NCBI GenBank assembly: GCA_028564675.1
Contig: JAOVVO010000076.1
Location: 1 to 64,000 of the forward strand
Reading direction: 5' to 3'
DNA length: 64,000 nucleotides
Origin: Onchocerca lupi
Taxonomy: Eukaryota; Nematoda; Chromadorea; Rhabditida; Onchocercidae
Under the pieces are notes generated by a model. That model ran no database searches. It was not told the origin of the DNA and saw nothing but the letters and a program-made list of their open reading frames with translations. The translations under genes were made by a program, and so were the position numbers. Below are positions 35,039 through 48,814 of the stretch, piece after piece (the stretch's first letter is position 1; the number at the start of each line of letters is the position of its first letter).

Positions 35039-35620
35039 TTATCTGTATAAATAAAAATGTAAATGTTCGTTGTGACTTTTGACACAACGTTGCAAGTTCT
35101 TCACCAATTGCTTTGAAATTTTGATACAACGTAGCATTCGAATAATGCATATTTTTACATAAATACACCTACTTTTTTTTACCTCTCCATGAACATGTTT
35201 CCCTCCAAAACGCAAAGGATAAACATGTTTACCGCCAAAAAGCCGCAAAACTAAACATGTTTCATGCCAAAACGTTCTGATTAACCGATTAACGGATATA
35301 TAAAGTGAAGTCAACCAATTATTCATTCACTGCTAGGTAATAGTCGACAGACAATCTCTGTAAATTAAAATGTAAATGCTCGTTACTCATTCCCACACAA
35401 CGTTTCAAGTTCTTCACTGATTGATTTGAAATTTTTGAAATAACGTTACAATCGAATAAGCGTATGTTTTTACATAAGTATTACTTATTTACATAAGTTT
35501 ACCTTTTTCTTTTTTATCTGTCACACCTGTAACAAGTAAAAGTAAATGAACAAATATTTTTATTTATATAGGTTAGCTAGATCTAGCAAGCGGGACATGG
35601 CCGATTCATTTAGTTGGAAA
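35039..35620 (+). repeat. Dispersed repeat, copy with two modules and triple motif
   Basis: Module 1 (about 35041-35165) contains AAAAATGTAAATGTTCGTTG, ACACAACGTTGCAAGTTCTT, CACCAATTGCTTTGAAATTT and ATTCGAATAATGCATATTTT. Module 2 (about 35359-35500) is a diverged direct copy. Between them stands the triple GTTTACCGCCAAAA motif (35192-35273). After module 2 come a GTCACACCTGTAACAAGTAAA box and GCGGGACATGGCCGATTCAT. Related sequence appears at 46540-46760 and 48815-49175. The overall style resembles non-coding tails of Helitron-like elements, but that is only an impression. Confidence 0.75.
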
Positions 35621-36129
35621 TAAATAAATAATTATAAGATTCTTTTTGATTTAAATTATTCCAAAGCTAAATTTTTTGATTAAGTTATCCCAAAAACTTC
35701 AAAACTGAATCAACAATTGTACTTACTGCATACGGACAGTTTCATACATATGCTAATGCTCAAGCAATTTTATCTATTTTACTTATTGGTTTACCTGAAG
35801 TTACATGATGCTATATCCTCAATTATCTCAAAATTACTTTGAAATATTTGTATGTACAAGTCAATAATCTTGACTTTTTAAGTCCTATAACCTTGACGAG
35901 ATGAATATTATCAACAAGGTTATTGCTGGGTTATTGCTCGGTCATGCCTGATGGATCAATTGTGTTATGAGTAGAAGACACAGATGATATATTGTATTAA
36001 ATATGTGAATAATTTTTTACTGGATAACTTGCATCAGTGCAATATTATTTTATACCTCGAGTGAAATTCAATTGAATTAAAAGACATTCCATTCGATACA
36101 TACATTTATATTTTAACTGAATTCAAAAG

Positions 36130-36430
36130 ATAGGAAATAGGTATCGTATTGAATTTAAAAAGTAAAAAAAAAAACATTATATTAGATTTAAAAAGTAAAA
36201 AAGTAGATATCATACTCAATTTAAAACGTAAAAAACAGATGTGAGATACTAAATTTAAGAAGTAAAAAATAAAAATCACATTGAATTTAAAAAGTAGGAG
36301 ATGGATATTATATTCTATTTAGGAAGTAGAAAATAAATGTTATACTGAATTTAAAAATAGAAAAAGATGTCATGGTGAATTTAAAAATTAGAAAATAAAT
36401 ATTATTTTCAATTTAAAAAATGTAAGATAA
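36130..36430. repeat. Decayed ~40-bp tandem repeat, about eight copies
   Basis: ATTGAATTTAAAAAGTA followed by AAAAA-rich DNA and GATATCATA-type sequence recurs about every 40 bases, with variants TAGATTTAAAAAGTAAAAAA, TCAATTTAAAACGTAAAAAA, TAAATTTAAGAAGTAAAAAA and TGAATTTAAAAAGTAGGAGA. Confidence 0.8.
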
Positions 36431-37949
36431 AATTAACAGTGATTTGTTTAGGGAAGATAATATTAGAAAAAAACACCATATTTCTAAGATTAAAAGAAAT
36501 AAACTGAGGCGGAATGAAAAATGATTCCATTCACTTAACGATAACTTCAGAAAACATCGATTAAATTTTAATGAAATCTTTTGAGCTCTTGAGAAGTGAA
36601 AAAAAAAAAAGATTAAAATAAATGCAAATTATCCATCTAGTCACACAAAAAAAGGAAAATGAGGGAGGGAAAGAGAGAGAGAAAGAGAGAAAAAAGGAAA
36701 GCGAAGAAAAAAAAATCACTTTCTATTAAAATTTATTCTATATTTTTAAGTGAAAGAAACTTGTTCAGGAACTTGTTTTTATGTCATCTAATATCAAATT
36801 AAAAGTCTTTAAAAGGATAAATTCAAGAAATGAAAGAGAAAAATCATCGGAACTCACTAAAACAATATTTATCTCTTTATTTCTTATAATTTCGGATAAA
36901 TTATCTATTTTTGCAATCTTCCAATGTTCCATTTAATTTATTCATATTTGAAAATACAAGATGAAGAAGAAAAAAATTTTTGGAATATATAAATTTCGAG
37001 TCGATTTTTAACAGAAAAGAAAAAGAGAAAGGTATATTTGAGAGGGAGAATGTAACTGAAATGATCATAGCATTTGATTGTATAAATTGAATTAAAAATG
37101 CGGCCAACTGTTGGAAGGAAATTTTTCTTTTAAAAAAGGAAGAATTTTAATTTCTTTTTTTTTTTTTTGAAGTAATATTATCGCGAAAAGATTGCAAATA
37201 AATAAGTATGCATTAAGGAAGAGGGAAACAAAATATAAATTATGACTTTTTGCGCCAATAAAGCTTTCTCTCTGAACTTGAAAATGGACGAATATTCCAG
37301 TCATCCCATGGGATAAGAAAAAATGAAGAAACAGTACATAAATAATGCAAATTCGATAATGTCAAATAAGAGAAAAGAAAAAAAGAAACTGAAGAAGATT
37401 AATAGATAAAATATTTTATGGCAAAATTTGCAGATAAGAAAGAGATTAAGTCAGAGTTCCTTTTTTTTCTTGAGAATGAATTATAACGAGAAAATATAAT
37501 TCATTCTTGATGAATTATATTTTTTCATCAGGAATGAATTATATTTTTTTGGGAATGAATCATAATTTTTCTTCTTCACATAAAAATAGAATAGAAGAGA
37601 ATTTGAATTTGGATTAAATTTTAAATTTAATTTTTGTGAATTAAATATTCTGTCTTCTTCAATTTTAGAGAGTTATTATTAACTTTCTATCTATGAAACA
37701 AGATAAACTAGCTATTTAATTAGAATTTAATTAAATATAAATAGATATAAAAAAGCTACCTTTGATGTTAATTTAGGTATTTTTGACTATAAATACCAAA
37801 AATCATTGGAAAGTTTCAATTGTTAATGGCCTAATTATCAAATTTTATTTGTTGTACATAGAATGAATATGTTAAGAAAAGGAATGAGAAACAGGAAATA
37901 TAATTGAAATAGGAATGAAAAATGGATTCGAATAAATGCACGTTGATTT

Positions 37950-38205
37950 CAGTAAATCTGTGTAAATTGAGCTAATTTAAAATTGAAAAAAAAAAATTAA
38001 ATTTTAATTGATTCTACAAATGCAAATTAAGCTAATTTTTAATTGACAATAAATAAAATTTTTGAGAAAAGAAATAACTTCTAATAATTCTATGAATGTA
38101 AACTAAGTTAGTTTTAAGTTATAAATGAATCAAATTTTTTGAGAAAAAATCAGCTTCTAATAATTCTGCAAATGTAAATTAAGTTAATTTTAGGTTATAA
38201 GTTTG
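37950..38205. repeat. ~75-bp tandem repeat, about three copies
   Basis: The unit reads CTGCAAATGTAAATTAAGTT, AATTTTAGGTTATAA, AAATTTTTTGAGAAAA and AACTTCTAATAATT. Copies begin near 37962, 38018 and 38091, and a partial one near 38166. Confidence 0.75.
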
Positions 38206-41194
38206 AAAAAGAAATTAAGCAATACTTTATTTTTTATCAGTGAAAGATGTAAAATTTTCGAATAAAATTCAATTGTTGATAAATTTATTTCGTCAAACCA
38301 TCTTAAATTTACTGTATGATATAGACTGAAATAGATGATATGGATTGATATAGACTGATTTAAATGATATAAACTAGAAAAAAAAAATTGCAAAATGAAA
38401 CAAAGAATATAAGATATTCACACCAAATAAATTCCTTTTTTTCTTCTTCCTTTCCTTTTCCATTCCTTTAAACGACTGAAAAATGAAATGTCACACTGTT
38501 TTAAGGAATGTTTGAAATTGATGGATAAATTGCGTTTGGTTGGAAAGAAAAAAAGAAAAAAAAAATTGTCATGCCATTTCGTTTATGGCTTCTTTACTTG
38601 GCTTAGGCTTTAATTTTGGATCAAATTGATTTTTGCAAAATAGTAAGAATAACGAAGAGAGTTTTTGAAAAAAAAAAAAAAAAAAAAGAATGATGAAATT
38701 GAAGAAAAAAGGAAAAAAAAAACAGAAAAAAGGAAAAAGAAAATATTTTATATGTAAACGAATTTGCTATTGATAAATTGAGATTAAAAAGAAAAAAAGA
38801 GCATAAATATAAAATGAAAGGAACTGAAACTAAATGATAATCAATATGTTGAAAAAAAAAAAAAAGGCTTTGTCATTTTATTTTATTAATTTTGCCATGT
38901 GGCTTTTTTCATTTATCTTACTAGAATTCAAGAATTTCTTTCCATCATTCACTTACTTCTTCATCCATTCTTTTGGAGAAAAGTAAAATTAAAAATGGAT
39001 GATAAAGCAAATTTCTTTATTCATTTTAAATTATTTCTTGAAATTACGAATTTTCAAAAAGCTTTTACTTTTAATCTCATTTTGAAATACTGAAAAAAAG
39101 AAGTGAAAAAACATATAAAAGAAAATAAGCCTAGCAAAATTAATTAGTAAAATTTTAAAAATTGAAATAATAAATAGTTTTAGACATAGAATTTATTTAC
39201 TTAAATAACTACTATTATATTGTTCAATTAAATTGCTCATACAAATAAATACAAATTTCCAAGTGATTTTTTGTATTAAAAAAATTTTTAAAAATATATA
39301 TTGCAAGGTAAAAATTTCAAACAAAATATTATAATCAATTCCATTAATTAATTAAATTTTATTATTACAATTAAACATGAATAAAAAATACTTATTAAAA
39401 GTAATAGAAAAAATTAGGAACAATTTTTCATATATATTCTTTCATATCTAAATTTTTATAATTGTTTTTGCTTACTTACCTGTATTTTGTACTTACAATT
39501 TTTATTTGCCAACCTTTTTTACAATTCAAATTAAGCTAATTTTAAATTCTATTAAAAAGCTTATTAATTTACATTAATAGCCTAATAACTAATTAGCAAA
39601 TTCCCAGAAAATATTTTCGGTGATATTTTCGATACAATAATGAATGATAAGATAACAAATGCAATAAATTGAAATGATTCATAAGAATACGATGATACAC
39701 GCTTTCAAAAACTGGTTTGAAAGTGTAAAAGATGACAAATTCTCGTCTCAAATGATATCATTCTCCTTTAAATTATTTCATGTCAAAATTGCTGGAAAAA
39801 GAAAAAAAAAAAGCATTTTTATCTTCCAACCTTTTTTTCTTCTCCTTTTTCCAATCACTTCAACCTATTATGTGAATGTACAAATAATTTTAATCACATA
39901 ATTCAAACTTTTTTTGCAAGAAATTTTTTTCTCACAAAATTTAAATTATATTTCACCATTTTATGAAAACTTTTCTCCTGCAAATGAAATAATTTTTGAT
40001 TTTTATCTCTTTTTCCAATTTTTCCTTTTTTTTGCAGCAAGCAGCTGTCTGCATTTTTTATCATTTTCCTTTTGGACTTTAGTTTTTTATTTTTTTTTTA
40101 ATTCGCTTGTTAAAATCGATAGTAAATTAAAATGTAAACGTATGATTCAACTGGACATATACTGTATGAATTGTTAGTTAATTTTAGGATAAAAATAAAT
40201 GTCCGACTGATTCATCATTTCTTCAAATCCACACGCCAAGCTAAGTTTAAATTAAAAAAAGAGATTGGAACACTGAAAAAAATCTTTATTAAAAATATAT
40301 AGCCAAAATACTAATAAGCAATAATAATTTTTATTAAAATATACCCAATATTTCAATAGTTATTAATTTCAAAACAACTTTCGATTGATGCTTAAATAAT
40401 GAAATTTCAAATTTCAACAATTTAATTCATCTCTTTCTTCCAAATTGTTTGAAATATTGGATTTATATATTTTAATCCAAATTATTTTTTGCTTATTTAT
40501 TGAATCTTGCGGAAATTTGAGTTTGTTTTTTTTATAATTTTTTATTTTTCACAATTTTAAAAACTATGGGAAAAAATAATTTAAAAAAAATCGATAATCA
40601 AGTTTTATCGACTCATTTAAATTGAAGAAATTATAAAAATGTTGTCATGTCCAGTTGAGAAATAATTATAACTTGAATGAGACAACTCTAGCATGAGAAA
40701 ATATGAATTTGAAACTACAAAATAAAGGACATAAGGATGAAATTCGCGAGAAATTTAGATTGTTTTTAAAGTCAAAATTTTATAGAATGAATAATTTCGA
40801 GAATAATTTCTGAAAAGTGTCAAGCTGAAAAGGAGAAGAAAATAAGAAAAGAAGAAAATTGATGGAAAGAATGGAAAAGCTAATCTGATGAGCAGTACGA
40901 ATTAAATTCGAATGACGGATTCTGATTATCCTTCATCGTATATTTCATTAATGTGAAGTAAAGTGTCATCTCGTCTTCATATATTTACTAATTTAATATT
41001 CGTTAATATTTCAAGACTTCCATATGTTCTATTTTTCCATTATATATATATTAATTGTAAATATGAAAGTTTTCTTTGAGAATCAGGAAATCTCACAAAA
41101 GAAAAGTCAAAGAAAACTGTAATGATTATTAAGTCATACGGCAAATTAATCTTTATAGAATAGCAATTAAAGAATAATATTATCTTTCATCAGT

Positions 41195-41335
41195 TGTGAT
41201 AATGACATGATGTGATAACAAATAATGATTATCACTGTTGTTTTTGTCAATTGTTCTAAATGTGATATGATACGATATGATAACAAATAATGATTATTGT
41301 TGTTATTTTTATCAATTATTCCAACATATAGTTAA
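41195..41335. repeat. Two-copy ~70-bp direct repeat
   Basis: GATAACAAATAATGATTATC then TGTTGTTTTTGTCAATTGTT is repeated as GATAACAAATAATGATTATT then GTTGTTATTTTTATCAATTA. Confidence 0.8.
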
Positions 41336-42845
41336 TACTAATATCATTAAACTATCATTATCGCACCATCAATTCTAATATCTTTAATTTTAACAATCAA
41401 ATATCATCATTTATTTCACGCTTTTTCAAAACTTTGTACCTATTTATTCATGTTTAAGCATATGATATTTATAATACCATATTCCTAAATAGTATTCTGT
41501 TCGAGGATATGGTAAAACAAGTACCATATTCTTAGACATGTCTATATCATATCTCTAAAAATACCTATATTTACATAAAATCGTCATGACTAATAAATAT
41601 TCACTATTGTCCTTTTGATATTTTCATTCAATCATTATAGTTGCCGATTTCATATGTAATAAATTCCACTGAATAATAATAAAATGATGCATTTGACAGA
41701 GAAAAGTGTAATTGTCAAATGCATCGATAGAAATCGTATCGTCTTTCTCATCATAGAATTAAATAAATAATCAAAAATATTTATAACGAATTAGATAAAT
41801 AATCAAAAATATTCATAAACTATAAAAAGAAATGATAAAAATAATAACTAATTACCTCTAACAATAAAAAGTTAAAATTCTCGCTTTGCATTATGCATAT
41901 CGATGAAAGCAATGATTTTAAAAAATTGATAAAATGAATGATATTGCATGAAATATAAACCATATAAATTTTAATTTATTAATCAATAACATAAAATAGA
42001 TATAGCGAATATTTGATACTTCATCGATGAATATAATATCATATGTATAATTGAATGAAATGATTTAAAATTATATATTTACCAAGGAAATGAATAAACA
42101 CATTTCGTTATGTTTGCTAACAGACAATGATATGAAAATATCATTGAAAAATGATAAAAATATACTAATAAGAGGGAAAAAAATTGAAAAATTAAAACTA
42201 AATGTAGAAAAAAAAACAAGTTCTTTGATATAATATATAAATAAAAATTAGAATAACTAAATTAAATGGCAGAATAAATTATTTCAATTGTTGTGTACAT
42301 ACTGTATCATAAAAGTTTTTATTAGTTTTTATTAATCGTTTATAATTAACAACAAAACTGCTCATTAAGTTGCATTAAATGAGCAAAAAAAAAAAAAGAT
42401 TACACAAATTTCATATGAATTTAAACTTTAATTTATTTCTGCTTTTATGAATGCTATTTCTTTCTTCAAAAAAAAGAGCAATTAAAAATTTATATAAATA
42501 TTTTATTCTTCTTTTGAAATGAAATGATTCGAAAGAGACGAACTTATATGTATCGATCCGATGGAAAGTTTAATTTGTGCTAAGATTCCTTTCGTTGATG
42601 GATAAGAGATGAATTTATGTTCTTCGCTTTGTGCTGCTTAAATATACAACATTAAAATAATCTCTGATCGATCGATATGAAACGAATAATTTTTTTATGC
42701 AAATAGTTGTTGAAACGTGGAAAGAAATGCATTTGGATAAAAAAAATTTCGAACATTTATTATTCGTAAATGTAAACTTATTAGTTTAACTTTGAAAAAG
42801 ATTAAGCTTAATCACAAAAAACAACAATTATAATGGTATATAATA

Positions 42846-43196
42846 ATGATTAAGTCAATAGTAATAATACTTGCACTTTCGATAATGATAATGTTGATAG
42901 TAACGAAAATTGATGATTATAAAATATTACGAATAATGATAGTGATAATGATCGCAGTGATGTCTACGGCCGATAATAATATTATCCTAGAGGTTGTTAG
43001 GGAAAAACAAATGTATAGTGATAGTTTAGCAATGATAACAATGATAATCACAGCTGATAACAAAACTAGCCTATCAAAGTTGTCAAAAGAAAATGCACTG
43101 TATGATAAATATTGTATGTATGTAACGTTATTCGGTGATAATGAAACTCATAAATCCCAACTGTACTTGTTGAAAAAAAATCTTGTCAATGAATGA
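42846..43196 (+). CDS. 116-codon open frame, doubtful
   Basis: One uninterrupted frame from ATG to stop, the longest in the gene-free region. It starts MIKSIVIILALSIMIMLIVT, which looks like a signal peptide or membrane segment. It contains two related parts (MIAVMSTADNNI and MIITADNKTSL) that reflect an underlying ATGATAATGAT-type DNA repeat. No splice sites, family or promoter can be shown. More likely a repeat-driven open frame than a gene. Confidence 0.15.
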   Translation: MIKSIVIILALSIMIMLIVTKIDDYKILRIMIVIMIAVMSTADNNIILEVVREKQMYSDSLAMITMIITADNKTSLSKLSKENALYDKYCMYVTLFGDNETHKSQLYLLKKNLVNE

Positions 43197-44999
43197 TTAA
43201 ATAATTGGAATTGTGAATCAAATTTTTTAATTAAAAATTAATTTCATTTATCTAATTATTAAATAAGAAAACTCTTTAATCGATAATACATTAGTACGAC
43301 TTAAAGTTGGCATAACAAATTTACTTTTCTTAGATGAGTTACATACTGTAATAAAGTAATCAAAATGGAATGTATAAATACAATGTATATTCGACAATCA
43401 GTTAAATATATAATTATGTAAAAAAATAAATCTAATAATTTGAATTTAAAAATTTCTGAAAGAAAAAAAAAGAAAAAAACATGAAACAATTATAATTGTA
43501 TTTTAAATTACAAAGAATTGAAATAAATATATACAATCTTGAAATGTGATATAATTGTTGGATAATTCATAAATGATGAAGAAATGAGAAATTTCTTCCA
43601 AATTTTATGAATTTAAAAAATTTGATTAATTCGAATTATTGATCGAATTTTGCTTGAAATAATTATAAATTTTTGCCATAGAAATTATCATCTTATCGAT
43701 AGTAAAAATGAAGCACTGGCGGGATGATGAGATTGTTGCCTCGGATAATGATAATAACAACAGAAAGGCTCATCAATAACGCATCCAATTTCATCTTTTT
43801 AAATTTCACATTTCAATTTTTCTTTTTCTTTTCTTTTCTTTTTTTTGTGAGAAAAAAAAATGTAAAAAAGAAAAATATTGATTTTGAAGCTTTTTGCTCA
43901 AAAGTTTATATGTATGTATGTATGTGGGTTGCGCTATGTATGTGTGTTGTGTGTTGAGTGCAACAAACAACATTAAAAATAAAATTGCTCGAAAATAATT
44001 ATAGAATAGAAGTAATTTCTATTTAGTAATTAATTTAAATTTGAAATTGAAATCGAAATAGATGGAATAATTCGTTTATCAGTATCTACGTGATGCAAAA
44101 AAAAAGGAAATGAAAATAGTTGACAAAATGATAACGATAAAATTAATTGCTATTTACTAATTAATTTAAATTCGAAATTGATACTGAAATAGATGGGATG
44201 ACTTATTACTGCTCATATCATAGATAAGAAAAGGAAATGAAAGATAAAAATAATTCATAAAATGACGATGACGCATATTTGCATCGAATTTGTCGTCTGT
44301 TTTCATTCGATATTTACAGCATGAAAATTTTTAGATGACATTAGTGAAGTGTAAATTAAAAAAGTCGTTGTTGTGAAAATTAAAAAAAAAAGAAAAAAAA
44401 AGAAAAAAAAGCGACGAAATTGATTACTCATTGAATTATTAATCAATTTTTTTTTTTTTTTGATAAAATTATCACAAATTCAAAACTTTAGCAATAAAAT
44501 TAAGCTCAATTAATAGCTAAGCTAATTGCATAAAGTCCAATCTAAGCTTTCAACTCTAAGCCAATAACCAATACTACGTACTACAATGCAAAACTAGGCT
44601 TCATTCTATCAAACTCAACTAACTAGCTTAATCCTATAATGATAGCCTAGGCTTCAAAACTATGCTAGCTTTAATCATATAATTTATTGCTAAGCTTTTT
44701 CAATTCTTGGCCAATAATATAAGCAACATTTCGAAACTTTTTATTGCAAAATATAGCAAATAGAAAATTGAATATAATAATAAATGAAATAGAAATTCTT
44801 GTAAACAGAACAGACAACACCTGTTTTACAAGATAGGTAATGTAAACAGGAAATGATTGCACTAATGGGTCATTACCATTCATCATCAAATAGCCTGAAA
44901 TGTCATCGAACAATCTTTTAACATTTATTGTTCGATTAAATTATTCGAAAAACTTTAGAGAAATAATTCAAAATTCAAGCATTATCATATTTTAATTGA

Positions 45000-45400
45000 A
45001 TTGAACATCAATTGTCAAATATTTTCCTCATCAGATTTAAATTAAATTTTTTAACTTTCAAGTACTTTCATTTTATAGCATTTAATTAGGCTTAAATTTT
45101 TCATCCTATCTTATTAAATCTTAAATTTCAAACATTTTCCTCATATCAAATCTATTCTGAAAAAAATTTTTTAATTTTTCAATATATTTTCTGTTATCAT
45201 ATTTATTAAATGTTAATTTTGAAGTATTCTTCTCATCATATCTATTAGGCTTTAAATTTCAAACATTATCCTTATCATATCTATTAAACTTTAATTTTTT
45301 AAACACTTCATATCTATTAGGCTCCTGATCATACCTACTGGGTCTTAATTTTCAAGTATTATTCCTCTCATCAACCTGCCAGACTTTATTCTCTACAAGG
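45000..45400. repeat. Decayed ~50-bp tandem repeat, about eight copies
   Basis: CATATCTATTAGGCTTTAAA, then TTTCAAACATT and a CCTCATCATATC or similar stretch, recurs about every 50 bases with point changes and small indels. Confidence 0.7.
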
Positions 45401-46457
45401 CTTTAACTTTGATAAATCTTTTTTAGTAGCACTTTTCATGAAGCAATTCGCAAAATAAAATGAGAGAATGGTGGAAAGAATTACACTAATTTACCTAAAA
45501 AAGAAGCATAAAAGTTTCATTTCATTAAAGGACAGCTAAACCAATCATTTTAAAACTATTGCAATTTTATTCCAATATATTCCTATTCCAATTCCTATTC
45601 CAATTTTATGTCTTCCTGCAATATTAGCCAATATATTATTACATTTATTTCTATTGAAAATAAAGGAATAGAAAGAGAGAGAGAAAAGATAAGGAGAAAA
45701 ATTAAGCAATAAGTATTATTGGATCGAATATAGCATTAATGAATTTAAAGGATGTTGAAGTATATATTTATAATTTGCATAGTTATTGTCTAATATTTGA
45801 ATTAAATTAATCAATTCGAGCTTTTTCTTATTTTGTAAATTAAATCTAAAATTGAAATCAATTTTTTTTTTTTTTTGCATTATTGGAAATATCTATGATT
45901 ATGTGGACATAATTTTGGAATAATATACAAAATAATTTTGAATGTAGAAATAAATCTTAGCAAAAATTCATTCATTTAGATTTAATCTCATTCATTAATT
46001 CACCTCCTCTCTTTATTCCTAAATTTTGTTATTTTTTTATAGTGAAAATTTTTCATAATACAATTTTAGACAAAATTTATTGCAAATATTAAAATATATG
46101 TAAAAAAATTAAGAAAAGATATAGTGAAAAAATAATGACCAATAAAAGTTTTTATTATGGAATAGATGGAAAATGGCAGAAAAATGAAAAGAAAAATGAG
46201 AATTTATAGTAGTTCTTTAAAAAAAACTAATCATTAAAAAAACAAAATAACTCAACCATAATATTTTTTTAAAGCAAAAATGTTGTCAGTCTAATCTTTT
46301 AATAACAAAATTATATCGATATTATTTTCATAATGTACCAATAAAAACTTGATTTTATATTTCATTTTAAATTTTTTATAATTTACATTATATATATGAA
46401 TATTTATAATCTTGAAAATTTCTTTTCATAATTAAAACAATTCATCTTACATTTAGG

Positions 46458-46463
46458 GGAAAC

Positions 46464-46498
<35 letters not shown>
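46458..46498. repeat. Poly(A) tract of about 40 bases
   Basis: An almost pure A run directly left of another copy of the dispersed repeat (46540-46760). It could be the tail of an insertion or simple sequence. Confidence 0.9.
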
Positions 46499-46500
<2 letters not shown>

Positions 46501-46539
46501 CATATCTTTCTGCTACATCTAGTTTGAAATCTCATTTCT

Positions 46540-46760
46540 GTTACTGCAACTAGCTGGTCAGCCAGCGAAATATGGCCGATCCAGCTAATCTATTTGGACC
46601 GACCACGTATCACGCGAAACGTGATGCCTAAATAGAAATAAGCGCCTATTCGAATGCAACGTTGTATCAAAATTTCAAATCAATCGGTGAAGAACTTGAA
46701 ATATTGTATGTGACAAGTAATAGCGAATATTTACATTTTTATTTATATAAATACCTACTG
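46540..46760 (-). repeat. Dispersed repeat, inverted module copy
   Basis: The module reads on the - strand: TATTCGAATGCAACGTTGTA, TCAAAATTTCAAATCAATCG, GTGAAGAACTTGAAATATTG and ATATTTACATTTTTATTTAT on the + strand. A flank, GCGAAATATGGCCGATCC, matches the flank at 35590-35615 in the same orientation as there. A small stem-loop, ATCACG-CGAAA-CGTGAT, lies at 46609-46625. Confidence 0.75.
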
Positions 46761-48059
46761 TTATCTATATATTTATCGTACTAAAAGTATAATAGTAATT
46801 ATATTCAATAATATCCGTAATAAAATGCGAAATATTTCGGATTATTCTTGTCAATATTATCTAAAGGTTAGACGATATAATGGATAAGTTCCGGTATGGT
46901 ATGGCAATATTGATTGTCGTAATCGTAAGCTGAGATAATAATGACGATGAAATAGAAAGGATAGAGGCTTTTGTTGATTGATAGTTGCTATTGATGATGA
47001 TGGTTTAATTATCAGCAAGCTTACAGCATACTTTGTAAAATTTCTCTCATTTATAGCTCGAGATAAATCTTTTCCACTAACAATGATATTTGTTACTAAA
47101 TATGAACAAATTTAATTTACTTTTATCTTATTTTGAAATTAATTAAATATTGCAAATTATACTTAAATATATATCAATTTTTTTTTTTATAAACTTGAAT
47201 AATTGAAAAAAAAATTTTTTTTTAATGAAATGATTCATATGTTTATAAAGAATAATTTGAAGTAATATTATTCGATTGATTTATTGAGTGATGAAAATAG
47301 CAAATAACAATAGCATATCAAATGTTTTTTTTGAACTATTTAAAAATAAATATTAATGAATAGATTTTTATAGCTAAATTTCCTTCTTCAATTTTAGACT
47401 ATATTATCAAAATTTATTCTGATTGTTTGATTTATCAATGAAACGAAAAGGAAGAATGGATTGAGAATATGAACAACTAAAAATAAAAAATTTTAAACAA
47501 TTAAACAACATTTTTCAAAGCAATATTTTTATTAAATTACAAAAAAGAAAAAAAATGGCAATAAATCATTCATTCGAATCAATAAAATTGGAGAAGTCAT
47601 TTAAAAATTTGAAAATTTTAAAAATTCATTCATAAAATTAAGTGTGATGATAATTTTAATAAATTTCCGATTGCAATATTTTAAGACGAGTAGAAGAGAA
47701 AAGTGATAGGAAATATATGAATTCAATGGAAAGCTGTCTCTCGTTGTTTGGAATATCAACTTATTAAGCTCATAATCACTCATTCATTCTTTCATCGATA
47801 ACAAAGCCAAGCATGGACTTTATTGTTGGAAGGGAAGAGAAGGTTAAATGCTTCGGGGTCATTCATTAAAAAGGCCCCAGGGTCATCCAATAATTAAGGC
47901 CCTTGCAGATGCTGATGATAATGATGGCAGAAGGTGAAATAAAATGACACATGTGTGACAAGTTCTTTTAATAATAAAGAATAAATTTTGATTATGTCAA
48001 TTTTTTATCTGATCAAAAAAAAAAAAAAAACAAAAGAAGAAAGTAGCGAAAACGGAATT

Positions 48060-48080
48060 GAAAAAAAAAAAAAAAAAAAA
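48060..48080. repeat. Poly(A) tracts
   Basis: A runs at 48016-48030 and 48061-48080 flank a short GAAGAAAGTAGCGAAAACGG segment. Confidence 0.9.
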
Positions 48081-48814
48081 CGATCCTAGAAAAAAATGTC
48101 AATAACAGACAGTGGCCCAGGTAAAAGCTCATAATAAGTGAAGTAAGAGGCTAGTATTGAGCAAAATGAAAGCTCTGATAAGCTTAAGCAAAGACTACTT
48201 GGTAAATAAAACTAAAAAATCTATAATAGGTAAAGTAAAAGCCTTGTAGTAAACTTTTACTCTTAAATTTAGAAAATTTTTCCTTAACTTTTTTCTTTGA
48301 TTCTTTGATATAATGAAATAATAGAAAAAAAAAAAGAAAATAGGGCAGGAAATGAAATAATGATAATACTTAATAGTAAAAACAATCATTATAATAATAA
48401 CGATAATATTAATATTGGTAGTAACAACAATAACGTAAATAATAGCGGTTTTATTATACATCTAACTGGTTAATTAACTATTTAATTAATTACCAAGTTA
48501 ATTAGAAAAGCTCAATATCGATTCAGTTTAAATAAACTAATGACAAAAGACTGGGCAAAAAAATTAGGATACTTTCAGAAACAAAAAAATTGTCAGAAAT
48601 ACGATAAATTTTATTTGATAGAAGAATAACAATATTTAAGTTTATATCAAAATTGTCACTTTTATTTATCTGTGTTAATATTTAATTGTTCAAAGAAGAG
48701 CAATTTATTTATTTAAAAAAAAATAGGATATATTTATTTCATTCCTATGTTTCTTTTTTTTGTATTTTTAAGTAATAAAATTTTCTTTTGTTACTATCTC
48801 CACAGTCTATCTAT

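Noticed and set aside
46609..46638. Stem-loop followed by CTAA as a Helitron 3' end
   Set aside because: The stem is only 6 bp, the terminal CTRR is not followed by T, and no helicase or 5' TC end is visible. Kept only as a weak hint.
47600..47930. Slightly GC-richer segment (GGCCCCAGGGTCATCC) as a possible bacterial (Wolbachia) insertion
   Set aside because: The richer part is only about 60 bases and contains no open frame or recognisable bacterial gene.
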